From positions 1 to 42,969 of the forward strand of contig JAGOSY010000037.1 in the NCBI GenBank assembly GCA_018062085.1: DNA of 42,969 nucleotides, in the 5' to 3' direction. This DNA comes from a bacterium (GTDB lineage: Bacteria; Cyanobacteriota; Vampirovibrionia; Obscuribacterales; Obscuribacteraceae). Under the pieces are notes generated by a model. It saw only the letters and a list, made by a program, of their open reading frames with translations. It was not told where the DNA came from and made no database searches. Of the stretch, positions 24,723 through 34,600 are shown in pieces. Position numbers and translations under genes: made by a program. Within the stretch, counting starts at the first letter, position 1. Each line of letters opens with the position of its first letter.

Positions 24723-24822
24723 CACTTCCTCAAAACAGAACATAAACCTGATTATATTCTATTCTAGCAAATAACGAAAGAGAAAAGTAACACGTTTATA
24801 TTCTTTCTTTGACTATAGAAAA

Positions 24823-26694
24823 CTACCACCCTTCATTCTCTAACTGAATAAGATCGGGTTCGACTAAATCAACTACTTTAACTTCTGAAAAAACTAGCTC
24901 CAACTGCTTCGGCCGACGCTCAAGCTCAGTGCGAACTTCTGTAATTAAACCACGAATCCAGGCTTCTGACTCATCATCTGGTGACCTGGAAATAGCTGAT
25001 AAGTAAACAGCCAAAAGAGCCTTCAATTTCTTAGGTTCACACTGACTCAACTCAAGCGGCACGATCTTCTCAATCTCCAAGCGCCATGAATTGTCTAGCT
25101 GAATAAAGCCATCGCGCTGCTTAGTTTTCTTTGCTCTTTCCTCTCGCTCATGTCTCATGGATATCTCATAGGCTACTCTACGAGCGGCCAAAAGGCCGGG
25201 AGGCGCAAATTTTTTAGCAACTGCGGAAGGGAGCAAGCTTTCTGATGAAGCAGCTCCCACCACAGCGTTATATTCAGGTGTAACGGTCGCCAAGAGCCCA
25301 TTCTGCAAGCGCTCCTGAGCAGGCTTCCAGAGCCCACGGTGCTTATACAGGGTCTTATTACTGCAGCCGGTCTTGAGTTGGAGATCGCGCACGCTAAATG
25401 TCATTTCGGCTTCTTCAAAGTCAGCCACTGCCGCTTGAATCTTCTTGGCCGCTTCAGACTTCAAGTTGGCGCTATTGCGCTGCCAAGCAATCGGCACCTT
25501 TTTAACGAAAGGCACCACGTTATTCTCTTTGCCCCTTCTAACTTTCGGCAGCCAGCTAGCGGCCCGTTCAATCTGAGCTACAGCATCGCCGCGACCCTTA
25601 TTTATGTCTTTACTGCATCCATTGTGCAGGCTACTTAATATCTTTTCGATGGCCCATTGGCGCTCTTTCTCATATCCATACCCTAGTGCTGGCAGGCGGC
25701 GTTCTGGATCGCCATAGAAAAGGTAGTGCGACAAGCAATAAATAGCCTCGGCCCGTTGGGACTTGCCGGTCAGACCCACTTGGGCAAACTCACGACCCTT
25801 GATCCAGGTCTCGGCATTCATTCCTGGTGGAAGGCCCTGGAAGACCTCCAAAACGGTACACAATGTATATTCACTAAGCTCAACTCCATCAGGCTTCCTG
25901 AAGGGGACGACAACGCCTTTGGCCTTACTTATCTGACTGATTTGGCTAACCTGAGTTGTTATCTGCTCCTGACTTTCAATCAACAGGCTCACATGTGCCT
26001 TCATCTGGTGGAAGTCGTGCCGACTGTTTCCGCACTCCATATCGCGAGTAAAGCGATCGAGTGCTTCCACCGGACTAATAGAATCGCGCTCCTCAATTAC
26101 TAGGCCATCTTGATTGAGCCAAGCGAAACCGGGCTGAAGCGGCAGCCGCAAACCATTGCCAATTGAACTATTACCCCGGCCATCACCAGGAGCAGGAAAT
26201 ACTTCAAGAGTTCCCTTCGCAATATCAAAGCCACTGAGCCGCAATAGCTGGACCAGTTGGGCTCTTAAATCTCGCGAACTAATCGGCTCATCAAAGAATA
26301 AATAGACGTGCCAGCCACCAGAATCACTAGACCTATATATGGAGGTCTCGCTAATCCCGGCCTTGGCCAGAGCCTCAAGAATTCGACCTAACTGTTTGAC
26401 GTTGTGGTATTTGCTACCGGCATCTATATCTAAGACACCAAACCTGGTGGCCTTACCCGCCCGAGCGCCAAGGAAATGTTTAAGGTGTACGCAGGCCACA
26501 GCCTTCAAGATCTCACTATCTGTCAGCGCCCACTTCTCATTGGCCGAGATCCATCCACCACCACCGAATGGCTTGTATATCCATCCATACTTATGAAAGA
26601 GCGCAAGAAACTTGCCCATGGCCTCGTGCTGGCTCTTAGGGAAAAATTTATCACGACAAAATCTAACCGGCGTCTGTCCAACAGAAGCCGACAA
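24823..26694 (-). CDS. Plasmid-type Rep/primase (archaeo-eukaryotic primase superfamily, 623 aa)
   Basis: The AEP motifs are visible: FGVLDIDAG (D89-x-D91, metal binding), and SIYRSSDSGGWHVYLFFDEP (Ser...His at about 129). A third-motif region with GNGLRLPLQ follows, as in replication proteins and TOTE-type primases. Residues about 440-480 (FSVRDLQLKTGCSNKTLYKH) look like a helix-turn-helix. It should prime or initiate replication of the element. The start is TTG 26694 without a strong site; the leader is long (about 220 nt) and covered by a probable antisense RNA. No helicase motif is seen, so another helicase must be used. Confidence 0.85.
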   Translation of the reverse strand: MSASVGQTPVRFCRDKFFPKSQHEAMGKFLALFHKYGWIYKPFGGGGWISANEKWALTDSEILKAVACVHLKHFLGARAGKATRFGVLDIDAGSKYHNVKQLGRILEALAKAGISETSIYRSSDSGGWHVYLFFDEPISSRDLRAQLVQLLRLSGFDIAKGTLEVFPAPGDGRGNSSIGNGLRLPLQPGFAWLNQDGLVIEERDSISPVEALDRFTRDMECGNSRHDFHQMKAHVSLLIESQEQITTQVSQISQISKAKGVVVPFRKPDGVELSEYTLCTVLEVFQGLPPGMNAETWIKGREFAQVGLTGKSQRAEAIYCLSHYLFYGDPERRLPALGYGYEKERQWAIEKILSSLHNGCSKDINKGRGDAVAQIERAASWLPKVRRGKENNVVPFVKKVPIAWQRNSANLKSEAAKKIQAAVADFEEAEMTFSVRDLQLKTGCSNKTLYKHRGLWKPAQERLQNGLLATVTPEYNAVVGAASSESLLPSAVAKKFAPPGLLAARRVAYEISMRHEREERAKKTKQRDGFIQLDNSWRLEIEKIVPLELSQCEPKKLKALLAVYLSAISRSPDDESEAWIRGLITEVRTELERRPKQLELVFSEVKVVDLVEPDLIQLENEGW

Positions 26695-26742
26695 TGCAAA
26701 GCCAGTCGTAGCAACACCTCTTTTAAGTTAAAAGAAGACGAG

Positions 26743-26771
26743 TTGACCTGACAGGACCACTAAGCTATTCT
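26743..26771 (+). promoter_or_regulatory. Promoter of the antisense RNA
   Basis: TTGACC (26743-26748), 17-bp spacer, TATTCT (26766-26771). It points into the rep leader, opposite to rep. Confidence 0.55.
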
Positions 26772-26777
26772 GAAATC

Positions 26778-26869
26778 AATTCGCGAAACTGAAAAACGCG
26801 ACGACAACTGAATAAAGAGATCCGTTAAAAGGTCTAGCAAAAGACATCGCCTCCAAGCGATGTTTTTTG
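26778..26869 (+). ncRNA. Probable counter-transcribed RNA controlling rep
   Basis: A predicted transcript of about 90 nt runs from the promoter at 26743-26771 to a strong terminator: ACATCGC (26844-26850), 6-nt loop, GCGATGT (26857-26863), then TTTTTT. No plus-strand ORF lies in it. It is antisense to the leader of the rep mRNA, whose promoter is at 26919-26947. This is the classic layout of plasmid copy-number control RNAs. Confidence 0.55.
26844..26868 (+). terminator. Rho-independent terminator of the antisense RNA
   Basis: A 7-bp GC-containing stem with 6-nt loop, immediately followed by a T-run on the plus strand. Confidence 0.8.
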
Positions 26870-26918
26870 TTTCATAGATTGTTCGTCTTAAACCAGCTTT
26901 CTAGGGAGCGGCTGCTCC

Positions 26919-26947
26919 AATGTATTTAGTAGATATACACCCGTCAA
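26919..26947 (-). promoter_or_regulatory. Candidate rep promoter
   Basis: On minus: TTGACG, 17-bp spacer, TACATT. It would give a leader of about 218 nt for rep. A GGAGC/GCTCC hairpin lies just inside the transcript. Confidence 0.5.
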
Positions 26948-27042
26948 TAATGCCAAGTGCCATTTGCCACTATATAAGGTGCTTTCATTTCATTCAATAC
27001 TTTAGATCCACAAAGAGGATCTTTGGTGGGGTTTGAAGAGGC

Positions 27043-27577
27043 GGCGCAATTGCGTCGCAGATACGCGGGTAGCCAGAAGCCGCCCAATAACTGAACCCCA
27101 TGGTATTGCAGCGCACCATTCAGCACCAGATCCCTTTGGCACCGACGCAGCGACGAAGGCACCCAGGCGACCGGCGCAACGAAATTCGCATCAGCCGCAC
27201 AGAGCAGCGCAAGACTACCACAAGCCGCGCACTGCCACAACGCTGGCAGGGCAAGTGTTTTCGCCGCCCGGCGCAACAGCCACAAAGCCCCTTCGTCGCT
27301 ACCGGCGCAGGCGACGCAAGCGCTGCGCTGGTAGCGACGAAGAAAATAATTACTTGCGTCGGTAGCAAAAACGAACGGCGCAATACAACTTTAGTTCTCG
27401 CGTATCCTCTAACCCATAGCGCCGCAGCGGCGCAAAGATGTGACTAGTGTCGATATTAGCGACGAAAGCTGTGCGCCGCTGCTGATAAATTGAAATAAAA
27501 ATGGCTTGAATTCACTGCCACTTAGAGCCACTAGTGACGCTTTCTTAGATGTGCGCAGGTGTGACGCAACCGGCGCA
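27043..27577. other. GC-rich repeat region, candidate oriV
   Basis: GGCGCA occurs at 27043, 27173, 27270, 27304, 27377, 27429 and 27572, often as CCGGCGCA, with related GACGCA copies at about 27145, 27313 and 27563. Spacing is irregular. The interval lies between rep and the KfrA-like gene and has no convincing ORF; open frames across it are Arg-rich shadows. Confidence 0.5.
27291..27342. other. Long hairpin in the candidate origin
   Basis: CTTCGTCGCTACC (27291-27303) pairs with GGTAGCGACGAAG (27330-27342). A G-T pair and then GCGCAG/CTGCGC extend it to a 20-bp stem with a 12-nt loop. No T-run follows. Confidence 0.75.
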
Positions 27578-27612
27578 GTTTATGCGCTGCTTGGAAAAAC
27601 ACGCCAAAATAG

Positions 27613-27640
27613 CTGACTTTTTAGACTTCACCCTTATAAT
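27613..27640 (+). promoter_or_regulatory. Promoter of the KfrA-like gene
   Basis: CTGACT (27613-27618), 16-bp spacer, perfect TATAAT (27635-27640), about 60 nt before the start codon. Confidence 0.6.
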
Positions 27641-27706
27641 GGTGCCTAGCAGAATCGAGCGAGTATATCCAGTTAATACGTGATACCGCATACGGAGTGA
27701 GGGTGA

Positions 27707-28570
27707 GTGAGAACACTAACTGTTAAAGAGACAGCGAAGGTGCTAGGGGTAAGCGTCCGAACCATTCAAAATCGATTAGCTACAAATGAGCTAAGTGGCA
27801 AACGTATCACCAATCAATATGGCACTTCTGAATGGCGAGTTTGGCCAAATAAAGAAATAACTGAGAAGCTGAAAGATTTTCAGCTAGATGAAGTTAGCAC
27901 CGATGGTCCTAGTGAGGAATTCCGGGGTGGCGACAGTAGCGCTGTTCTTGAAGCTGAAAGTGTGGAAGTTGATAGAAATTATTTTGAAGAAACACAGGCT
28001 CCTATAACCACAATCATTAGGGAGATGTCCCAACAATTTGCAGAACAATTGAGCAAAGAAAAACAGATCAATCTTCAGTTGCAGTACGAGCTCAAAGAAA
28101 AAGACGTTCAATTAAAACTCTTGCCAGACTTTCAGAAACAAGCGGAAGATCGCCGATTGGAGGCCGAGACCAAAGAGTTGGAAGCAATAGCCTTGGCCAA
28201 ACAAATAGAAGCTATGAAAACTATGGCAGCTGAAAAGGCGGTAGATCTTGCTCGTCTGAATCAACTAGAGACAGAAACTCTGCCGAGCCTAGAGCGCCAG
28301 CTTGAGCAAGAACGCCTCCAAAGAGAAAGGGCTTTAGAAGAAGCCGCATCCAAGCTTTCTGCACTTGAGAACGGCAAGCGAGAGGCTGAAGAGGCGAAAG
28401 CCAAGCTCGAAGAATCCCTTCAATCTGAAATTGCACGTCTGCGGGACGAAAAAGACGACCAAGCCAAAGCTATAGAATCGAAATTTGACGCTTTGAACCA
28501 AAAGCTGGAAGAACTGAAAAAACCACAGGCTTCCTGGTGGAAGAAATTACTCGGCAGTTCGGAAAACTAG
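27707..28570 (+). CDS. HTH plus long coiled-coil protein (KfrA-like, 287 aa)
   Basis: The N-terminus carries a helix-turn-helix: LTVKETAKVLGVSVRTIQNR followed by a WRVW strand. Residues about 95-270 are an almost unbroken coiled coil rich in Glu, Lys, Leu and Ala (LERQLEQERLQRERALEEAA). The last residues, SWWKKLLGSSEN, form a short aromatic/basic tip. This plan, a DNA-binding head with a rod, matches KfrA-type plasmid proteins that organise and regulate replicons; the match is by architecture only. GTG 27707 follows GAGGGTGA. It sits next to the candidate origin, facing away from rep. Confidence 0.75.
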   Translation: MRTLTVKETAKVLGVSVRTIQNRLATNELSGKRITNQYGTSEWRVWPNKEITEKLKDFQLDEVSTDGPSEEFRGGDSSAVLEAESVEVDRNYFEETQAPITTIIREMSQQFAEQLSKEKQINLQLQYELKEKDVQLKLLPDFQKQAEDRRLEAETKELEAIALAKQIEAMKTMAAEKAVDLARLNQLETETLPSLERQLEQERLQRERALEEAASKLSALENGKREAEEAKAKLEESLQSEIARLRDEKDDQAKAIESKFDALNQKLEELKKPQASWWKKLLGSSEN

Positions 28571-28751
28571 GCAAGGTTTGAAATATTGAACCGCTGGTCA
28601 GACAAGAGTCTTATTCCAGACAGACAGGCCGACCTACAGCCAAGTTATGCAACGAGTGGCAAGAGGTGAAATGGATGGGTGTTTACTAAACCCCATTTCC
28701 AGAAACCGCAAACAGAAAAAAAAGAAAACGAGTTTCATTTTCCAAACTTCC

Positions 28752-28781
28752 CCGTTAACCTATCCATAGTATAGTTAACGG
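28752..28781. promoter_or_regulatory. Inverted repeat at the recombinase-fusion start
   Basis: CCGTTAAC (28752-28759) and GTTAACGG (28774-28781) flank a 14-bp centre and end one base before the ATG. A protein bound here would block translation start and any promoter. Candidate operator or recombination site. Confidence 0.6.
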
Positions 28782-28782
28782 C

Positions 28783-30396
28783 ATGGACCACAAGAAAATA
28801 AAAGTGGCGATCTATACCCGCCTTTCTACTAATGACCAAAACCCAGAGGCACAATTGCAGGAGTTGCGGCAGTATGTGCAGCAACGAGGCTTTCTTCTTC
28901 ACAACGAATATATGGACTGCATCACTGGGAGTTCAGAAAAGCGCAAGTCACAGAACAAAGCATATCAAGAGCTGGTGGTAGATGCATCTAAAGGCCTGAT
29001 CGATTGCGTTATCGTCTGGAACTACGATAGTTTTGCATGCTCCCTGAGCATGCTGATTGAGGGTCTGGAGCAATTCAACAAACTGGGCGTGGGCTTTATT
29101 AACTACACCCAAAACATCGATACCACGACGGCTACCGGTCAGCTCTTCTATAACGTCATCGGCTCACTTTCTGAATTCGACCGCGAAGTGAGCAGCGAGC
29201 GCGTTAACGCTGGGTTGGCCAACGCCAGAGCCAACGGCGTGCGCTTGGGGCGACCAGAGAAGGACCCGGCAGCAGCCAGCCGAATTGCAACCCTTCGGGA
29301 AGAGGGCTGGAGTCTTAGAAAAATCGCAGAGAGAGAAGGAATGTCTGCTGCAGGCGTGCTCAAGGTGCTAACTCGCAATAAAGAGAAGACTAGCCCGGCT
29401 GCTGCTGAAAGAGCACCAGAACCAAAGCCGAAAGCTGAACTGGAGAAGACAATCCTAGGGCAACCTAGTGATGCTTCACTAGTGGCATCTGCGGTACCAG
29501 AGATATGCCAGCTTAAGATATTTTTGTGCATCATTGAGCCACAGGTCTGGCGCCGTGTACTAGTTCCAAGTGACATCACCCTAGCAAAGCTTCATGAGGT
29601 TATTCAGATATTATTTGATTGGGATGGCTACAGTGAGCACGAGTTCGTGCCAACAGACGCGCGTGGCAACGGAGTCACACTCAAATGTGATGAAGCTATA
29701 TTTCGCTTTAGTGACCTCGACTTTAAGCCAGGAGACAGAATGCTGTACGAGTATGGTTTGCTTGATTGGACGCACGATATCGTTTTCGAAAAGAACGTGC
29801 CGTTTGACAAAGATGACCAGTACCCAATATGCACAGACGGAAGGATGACTTCACCCCCAGAGGACTGCGGTGGCGCAATGGCATTCATGGACAAACTTAG
29901 CCTTATGAAAGGACGCAAAGTCAAAGGATCTAGGAAAGGGCGCATTTTTGGTTTTGATCAAGATTTTTGCCGGGAGATTGTGCAGAGAGGCGGTTTAGAT
30001 GCCTTTGACAAGGAAGCCGTGAACAAGCGCTTAGCCGCTTTAGCATCGACGATGACGAGAAACAACGGAAAGAATGAAGGCAAAGCTACTCTGGTTTTGG
30101 TGTCATCAGAGAAACAAACGACTGTCACAGTGCATATCTATATTGAGAGAAATAGTAAGTTTGTGCGGGGCATGAAAAATGCACGCGAAAACATTGAACA
30201 GTTTTGCTTAAGCTTCTACAAACCAATGAAGCTACGAGACGGGCAGTATGAGTTGACTTTCACATACAAGGACAGCGCGGATCTCGACAAACAAGCATAT
30301 GACCTTATTCAGGAAATTCACGACGAGGCTGATCTGCGAAATTGCTTCGCTGAGGTATCCTTGAGCGAGAATGGCACAGACAGAAGGTGGTCTTGA
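28783..30396 (+). CDS. Serine recombinase fused to a pRiA4b ORF-3-like domain (537 aa)
   Basis: Residues 1-150 are a resolvase/invertase domain (VAIYTRLSTNDQNPEAQ with Ser15; TATGQLFYNVIGSLSEFDRE; GVRLGRPEK), then a helix-turn-helix to about 195. The active-site Arg pair of the D-R-x-x-R-S motif is replaced: WNYDSFACSL has Ser and Cys there, so strand exchange is doubtful. Residues about 235-400 match the plasmid pRiA4b ORF-3 family (PF07929): PQVWRRVLVPSDITLAKLHE, MLYEYGLLDWTHDI, SPPEDCGGAM. About 110 more residues follow. An inverted repeat precedes the start; no ribosome binding site is clear. It heads a plus-strand cluster with rnhB and the helicase. Confidence 0.85.
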   Translation: MDHKKIKVAIYTRLSTNDQNPEAQLQELRQYVQQRGFLLHNEYMDCITGSSEKRKSQNKAYQELVVDASKGLIDCVIVWNYDSFACSLSMLIEGLEQFNKLGVGFINYTQNIDTTTATGQLFYNVIGSLSEFDREVSSERVNAGLANARANGVRLGRPEKDPAAASRIATLREEGWSLRKIAEREGMSAAGVLKVLTRNKEKTSPAAAERAPEPKPKAELEKTILGQPSDASLVASAVPEICQLKIFLCIIEPQVWRRVLVPSDITLAKLHEVIQILFDWDGYSEHEFVPTDARGNGVTLKCDEAIFRFSDLDFKPGDRMLYEYGLLDWTHDIVFEKNVPFDKDDQYPICTDGRMTSPPEDCGGAMAFMDKLSLMKGRKVKGSRKGRIFGFDQDFCREIVQRGGLDAFDKEAVNKRLAALASTMTRNNGKNEGKATLVLVSSEKQTTVTVHIYIERNSKFVRGMKNARENIEQFCLSFYKPMKLRDGQYELTFTYKDSADLDKQAYDLIQEIHDEADLRNCFAEVSLSENGTDRRWS

Positions 30397-31183
30397 GCGC
30401 TGTGATACACCGAGTGCAGTAACAAGTAAACAGAGCGGCAGCGATAAAGACTATAATTTCCAAGCAATGAAACGACCCACTCAACTAGCAGCTCTCTTAG
30501 ATTTTGACCGCGAACTAAAGACGAACGGTGCCAACGCATTGACCACAGAAAGGCACCAACAGCTCTCATTGTTCTCAAGCCCAAAACCCTCTTTGCTAGT
30601 CGGCGTTGATGAAGTAGGTCGCGGTTGCCTGGCCGGTCCTGTAATGGCCGGTGCCGTCATATTGCCTGAAATAGAACCAGATTCTGATTTCGGCAAACAA
30701 CTCTCTGCACTTAGAGATTCAAAACAACTCACAGCTAACCAGAGAGAAAAGTTGGCCTGCCTGATTAAATCGTGCGCTCTCTATGCCTTTGGCACTGTTA
30801 GCCATGAAGAAATCGATCAACTAAACATCCTGCAAGCCAGTCTTCTTGCCATGGAACGGGCCGTCTTACAAGTCTTGCGCTCTATTCCTCACAAAACTCA
30901 TGACGTTGTTGTCCTGGTCGATGGTAAGAAACCACTCAAAGACCTCCCCATGCGGCAGATCCCAATAACCATGGGAGATACTCTTTCGGCTTCTATTGCT
31001 GCCGCTTCTATAGTGGCAAAGGTAGAACGCGACAAGTTGATGCTTGAACTTGCCACACAGTTTCCTGGATATCACCTAGAGAAGAACAAAGGCTACCCAT
31101 CAAAAGAGCACAGAGACGCAGTATCCGTGCTGGGAATGAGCAGCATTCACAGACGAAGTTTCTATTGCCATAGCAGCGTTTAG
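30371..31183 (+). CDS. rnhB: Ribonuclease HII
   Basis: The family signature is complete: LVGVDEVGRGCLAGPVMAGA (first Asp-Glu pair), LRDSKQLTANQREKLACL, VVVLVDGKKPL (third Asp), ASIAAASIVAKVERDKLMLE with the fourth acid, and HRRSFYC near the end. It cleaves RNA from RNA-DNA hybrids at ribonucleotides. The frame opens at ATG 30371, overlapping the recombinase-fusion gene by 26 bp; ATG 30468 (MKRPTQLAALLDF) gives a more typical 238-aa protein. It is normally a chromosomal housekeeping gene; here it is inside an accessory cluster, either captured or the host copy. Translation is likely coupled to the upstream gene. Confidence 0.92.
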   Translation: MAQTEGGLERCDTPSAVTSKQSGSDKDYNFQAMKRPTQLAALLDFDRELKTNGANALTTERHQQLSLFSSPKPSLLVGVDEVGRGCLAGPVMAGAVILPEIEPDSDFGKQLSALRDSKQLTANQREKLACLIKSCALYAFGTVSHEEIDQLNILQASLLAMERAVLQVLRSIPHKTHDVVVLVDGKKPLKDLPMRQIPITMGDTLSASIAAASIVAKVERDKLMLELATQFPGYHLEKNKGYPSKEHRDAVSVLGMSSIHRRSFYCHSSV

Positions 31184-31188
31184 CAGAC

Positions 31189-31551
31189 ATGAAAAGAAAG
31201 ACTAGAAGAATGAATGTATATCTGATTTTGCCAACAAGTCACATGGATGAGCTTCAACTACTCAAGACAAAGAAAGCACTTAAGGACTTTACGACTCAGC
31301 CTGTTATTCAGACAGGTCTTGAGTTTTGGATAGAAGAGCCCAATGCTACCGAGGGCACCATTACAGGAATTGCCGTTCTTACAACTCGTAAAAATGATGT
31401 AACCACCCTACTCAATCTCTGCGCAAGCTCAAGGCTCAGCCCGCACATAGCATGTACTCCAGAAGCGCCACCGGCGAAATATTTCTGCGCAATAGATGCT
31501 TATCAGGCAAATGAGTGGTTAGTAAAGCACGAGAACGCCGGTGTCCATTGA
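31189..31551 (+). CDS. Unknown protein (120 aa)
   Basis: It begins 6 bp after the rnhB stop, so it belongs to the same operon. Strand-like segments (NVYLILPTSHMDELQLLK; PVIQTGLEFWIEEP; GTITGIAVLTTRK) suggest a small alpha/beta protein; Cys residues in the C-terminal half (NLCASSRLSPHIAC) could be structural. No motif allows a family call. No ribosome binding site is visible, which fits coupling to rnhB. The gap to the helicase gene is 56 bp. Confidence 0.6.
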   Translation: MKRKTRRMNVYLILPTSHMDELQLLKTKKALKDFTTQPVIQTGLEFWIEEPNATEGTITGIAVLTTRKNDVTTLLNLCASSRLSPHIACTPEAPPAKYFCAIDAYQANEWLVKHENAGVH

Positions 31552-31607
31552 TTGCAGATTGGTCTGAGTACAGAGCACGCGCTTATCAGGGGTGAAAAAA
31601 TTCCAAG

Positions 31608-34600
31608 TTGACGCAGGAAATCACGCTGACTGAAAAAGACGTATATTTCTACTTCGGCAACACCTATGCTGCCCGAGGTGACGTATATGAGCGCAGCAAA
31701 CGGGTCGACCAGTTGCACCTCAATCTTGAGCGGCGCACAATTTCTGGGCAGGTTCAGGGCAGTGAGCGTTACCCTTACGTTGTCCGGGTGTTCTTACATC
31801 AGACACTTCCCCTAATATCTGACGCCAATTGCAGTTGTCCCATGGGTGGGATGTGCAAGCACTCGGCTGCCCTTTTATTGCATGCAATAAGGACGGGATT
31901 GCTTGGCTCTGCTCCACCACCTTTGTCGCCAGTGCCCACTGAAGCAACCCATCTCGCGCCTTCAGTAAAGCAACCAGAGCGCCCAAAATTATCACCTAGC
32001 CTTACGAGTTGGGTTGCTAGCCTGACTGTTGCCTTGAGCGACAATGACAGTGCAACTCAAAGCTCTCCACACATTGATTCTGTTTTGTACTTTCTTGATG
32101 TCACGCAAGATCCAAGCCACCTGAATCTTAGAGCAACTCATGCAAGAAAACTCAAGGGCGGTGGCTTTGGGCAGTCTCAAAGAGCTGAGCTTGAGAGAAT
32201 GGCGGCCGGGTCAGCCGCCTATGTAACAGAAGAAGATAGCGAAATATGCCAGCTGTTTCTTGCGGCTAAGCGTGACACTCACTGGATGAACCGCAGTGCC
32301 TTTCCAGAAATTCCCGAAATAACTCGTATCATCTTAGAGAAACTCCTTGCTACAGGCCGCTGCTATTGGAGGGATTTGAGCGATACCCCCTTAAGGTTTG
32401 GCCCAGCAAAAAAGGCGATGCTGCGGTGGAAGACGCTCAGCGATGGCAAACAAGTTCTGAAAATTGATTCTGGCGATGATGGTGACATAACGGTAGTAGC
32501 AGGGCTCGCTTGGTACATAAGTCTTAAGGAGGCTAAACTTGGCCCTCTTGAGCTGCCTGTGCCGCTCAAAGCGCTAAGAAGCATTTTAGCTGCACCACCA
32601 GTAGAACCACATGAGGCCGGGGCTACTTCTGAAGCCTTGAACAAATTATCAGCAGTAATCCCGAAACCACACGCCGAATTTACAACCGAGATTGTTGTAG
32701 AGAAACCTCAGCCCAGGCTGAAGCTAACTACGCAAGATGAGACAAACTATTGGCACAAAGATTACCGCTATGGCACCCTACAACCTCTGGCCATGGTCAA
32801 ATTTGACTATGGCAATATGCCATTTGAAACGCCCGGGGTATCAGAGCGTCGGACTGTTGAAGGGAACAAAATCCTCATTCACAGAAAGGATCTTGATGCC
32901 GAGGCAAAGTATTTAAAGCAGCTGAAGAAGCTTGGTCTGTTCAATTTGAGGAACGCGCCTAATGCTCAATTTGACGCCCTTCTGAAGTTTTCAGACGGCA
33001 ATGATGAAAGTGATTGGCTGACGCTCTCAACAGTTGGGCTGCCAGTCCTCAAAGAGGCTGGCTGGCAAGTTGAGATTGACAAGTCATTTAAGTATGACGT
33101 GGTTGTGCCGGAAGAAGAGTGGGTGGCTGATGCCACAGAAGGGTCTAACTTCTGGTTTTCTCTTGATCTGGGGATAACGATAGACGGCAAGAAAGAACCT
33201 CTATTGCCAATCATTCATGCAGCGCTGCGGCGTGTCGTTGGCGCCAATCCCATGGCCGAAATTGAACAGTTGAATAAAAACGGCATCTTCTATGCACAAC
33301 TCAAAGATGGCCGCTATGCTGCTCTTCCTTTTGAGCGTGTAAGAGCCATCGTGACCGTACTGCTGGAATTATTCGACAGAAACAACCATGCTATTGGAAG
33401 CAATATGGAAGTAACGCTACCGCAAATAATGCAGCTATCCAAGGCTGTGTCTCCCGAAGCTGGCGCTACTTACCAATGGCTGGTTGGCAAGAAGCTCAGA
33501 AACCTGATCGAGAAAATCAGGACTTTTGAAGGTCTCACATCGGTTACACCACCAAAGAGCTTTAAGGCGCAGTTGCGCCCCTACCAGTTAGAAGGCCTGA
33601 GTTGGCTCAATTTCTTGAGAGAGTTTGAACTTGGTGGCATCCTCGCTGACGACATGGGCCTGGGCAAGACTGTTCAGACATTGGCTCATATTGCTATTGA
33701 GAAGCATGCCAAACGTTTGGATAAACCGTTTCTAGTAATTTGTCCAACGTCTGTTTTGCCAAACTGGCTGAGCGAGATTGAAAAGTTTGCACCAAAGCTC
33801 AAGGTAACTGCACTCTGGGGGCCTGACCGTAGCAATAATTTTTCTAAGATTGCAGGCTCTGATATTGTCGTCACCACCTATCCTCTAGTGCCACGCGATA
33901 TTGACACATTGGTAAAACAGGGATGGAAAGCTGTAGTTCTCGATGAGGCTCAGTTCATCAAAAACCCTGCTACGCAAGTGGCACAAGCTGTTGGATCACT
34001 GCGCTCTGACTACAAAATTTGCTTGACTGGCACACCGGTTGAAAATCACCTCGGTGAGCTTTGGTCACAGTTCAATTTCCTTATGCCTGGCCTGTTGAAA
34101 GATCTGCCTACCTTTACCAGAAACTTCCGCACACCAATAGAAAAGCAGAAGAATAAAGTCACGCAGAAGGTTCTCGCTGCTAAAGTTCGCCCTTTTCTTT
34201 TGAGAAGGACCAAGGAGCTAGTAGCCAAAGATCTCCCAGAAAAAACGGTGATAATAAAGCGTGTTGAACTAGAAGGCGCTCAGCGCGATCTTTATGAAGC
34301 TGTCCGCCTGGCTATGTATGAGAAAGTCAAAGAGGCTCTGACATCTAGGGGATTGGCTCGGAGTCAAATTGTAATTTTAGATGCGCTTCTGAAATTAAGG
34401 CAGGTCTGCTGTGATCCAAGGCTGGTATCACTGACGGCGGCAAAAAAGGTTGAAGCCTCGGCGAAGTTGCACCTACTTCTTGAGATGCTGGAGGAGCTTA
34501 TCGCAGAAGGGAAGAACATCTTGCTCTTCTCGCAGTTCACGAGCATGCTCGATTTGATCATCCTGGAATTGAACAAGAGGAAAATTGGCTTCGTTGAGAT

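Noticed and set aside
26523..26717. 64-codon leader frame overlapping the start of rep, preceded by AGAGGTG
   Set aside because: Arg-rich shadow sequence of the rep gene; the ribosome binding site is noted, but no evidence of a real peptide.
27033..27447. Arg-rich plus and minus frames across the GC-rich interval
   Set aside because: They arise from GGCGCA/GACGCA repeats and overlap a long hairpin; no start signals.
6044..27692. Recurring ATACCGCATA words (about 6044, 17483, 27683)
   Set aside because: Ten-base matches without extended similarity or shared context; likely chance.
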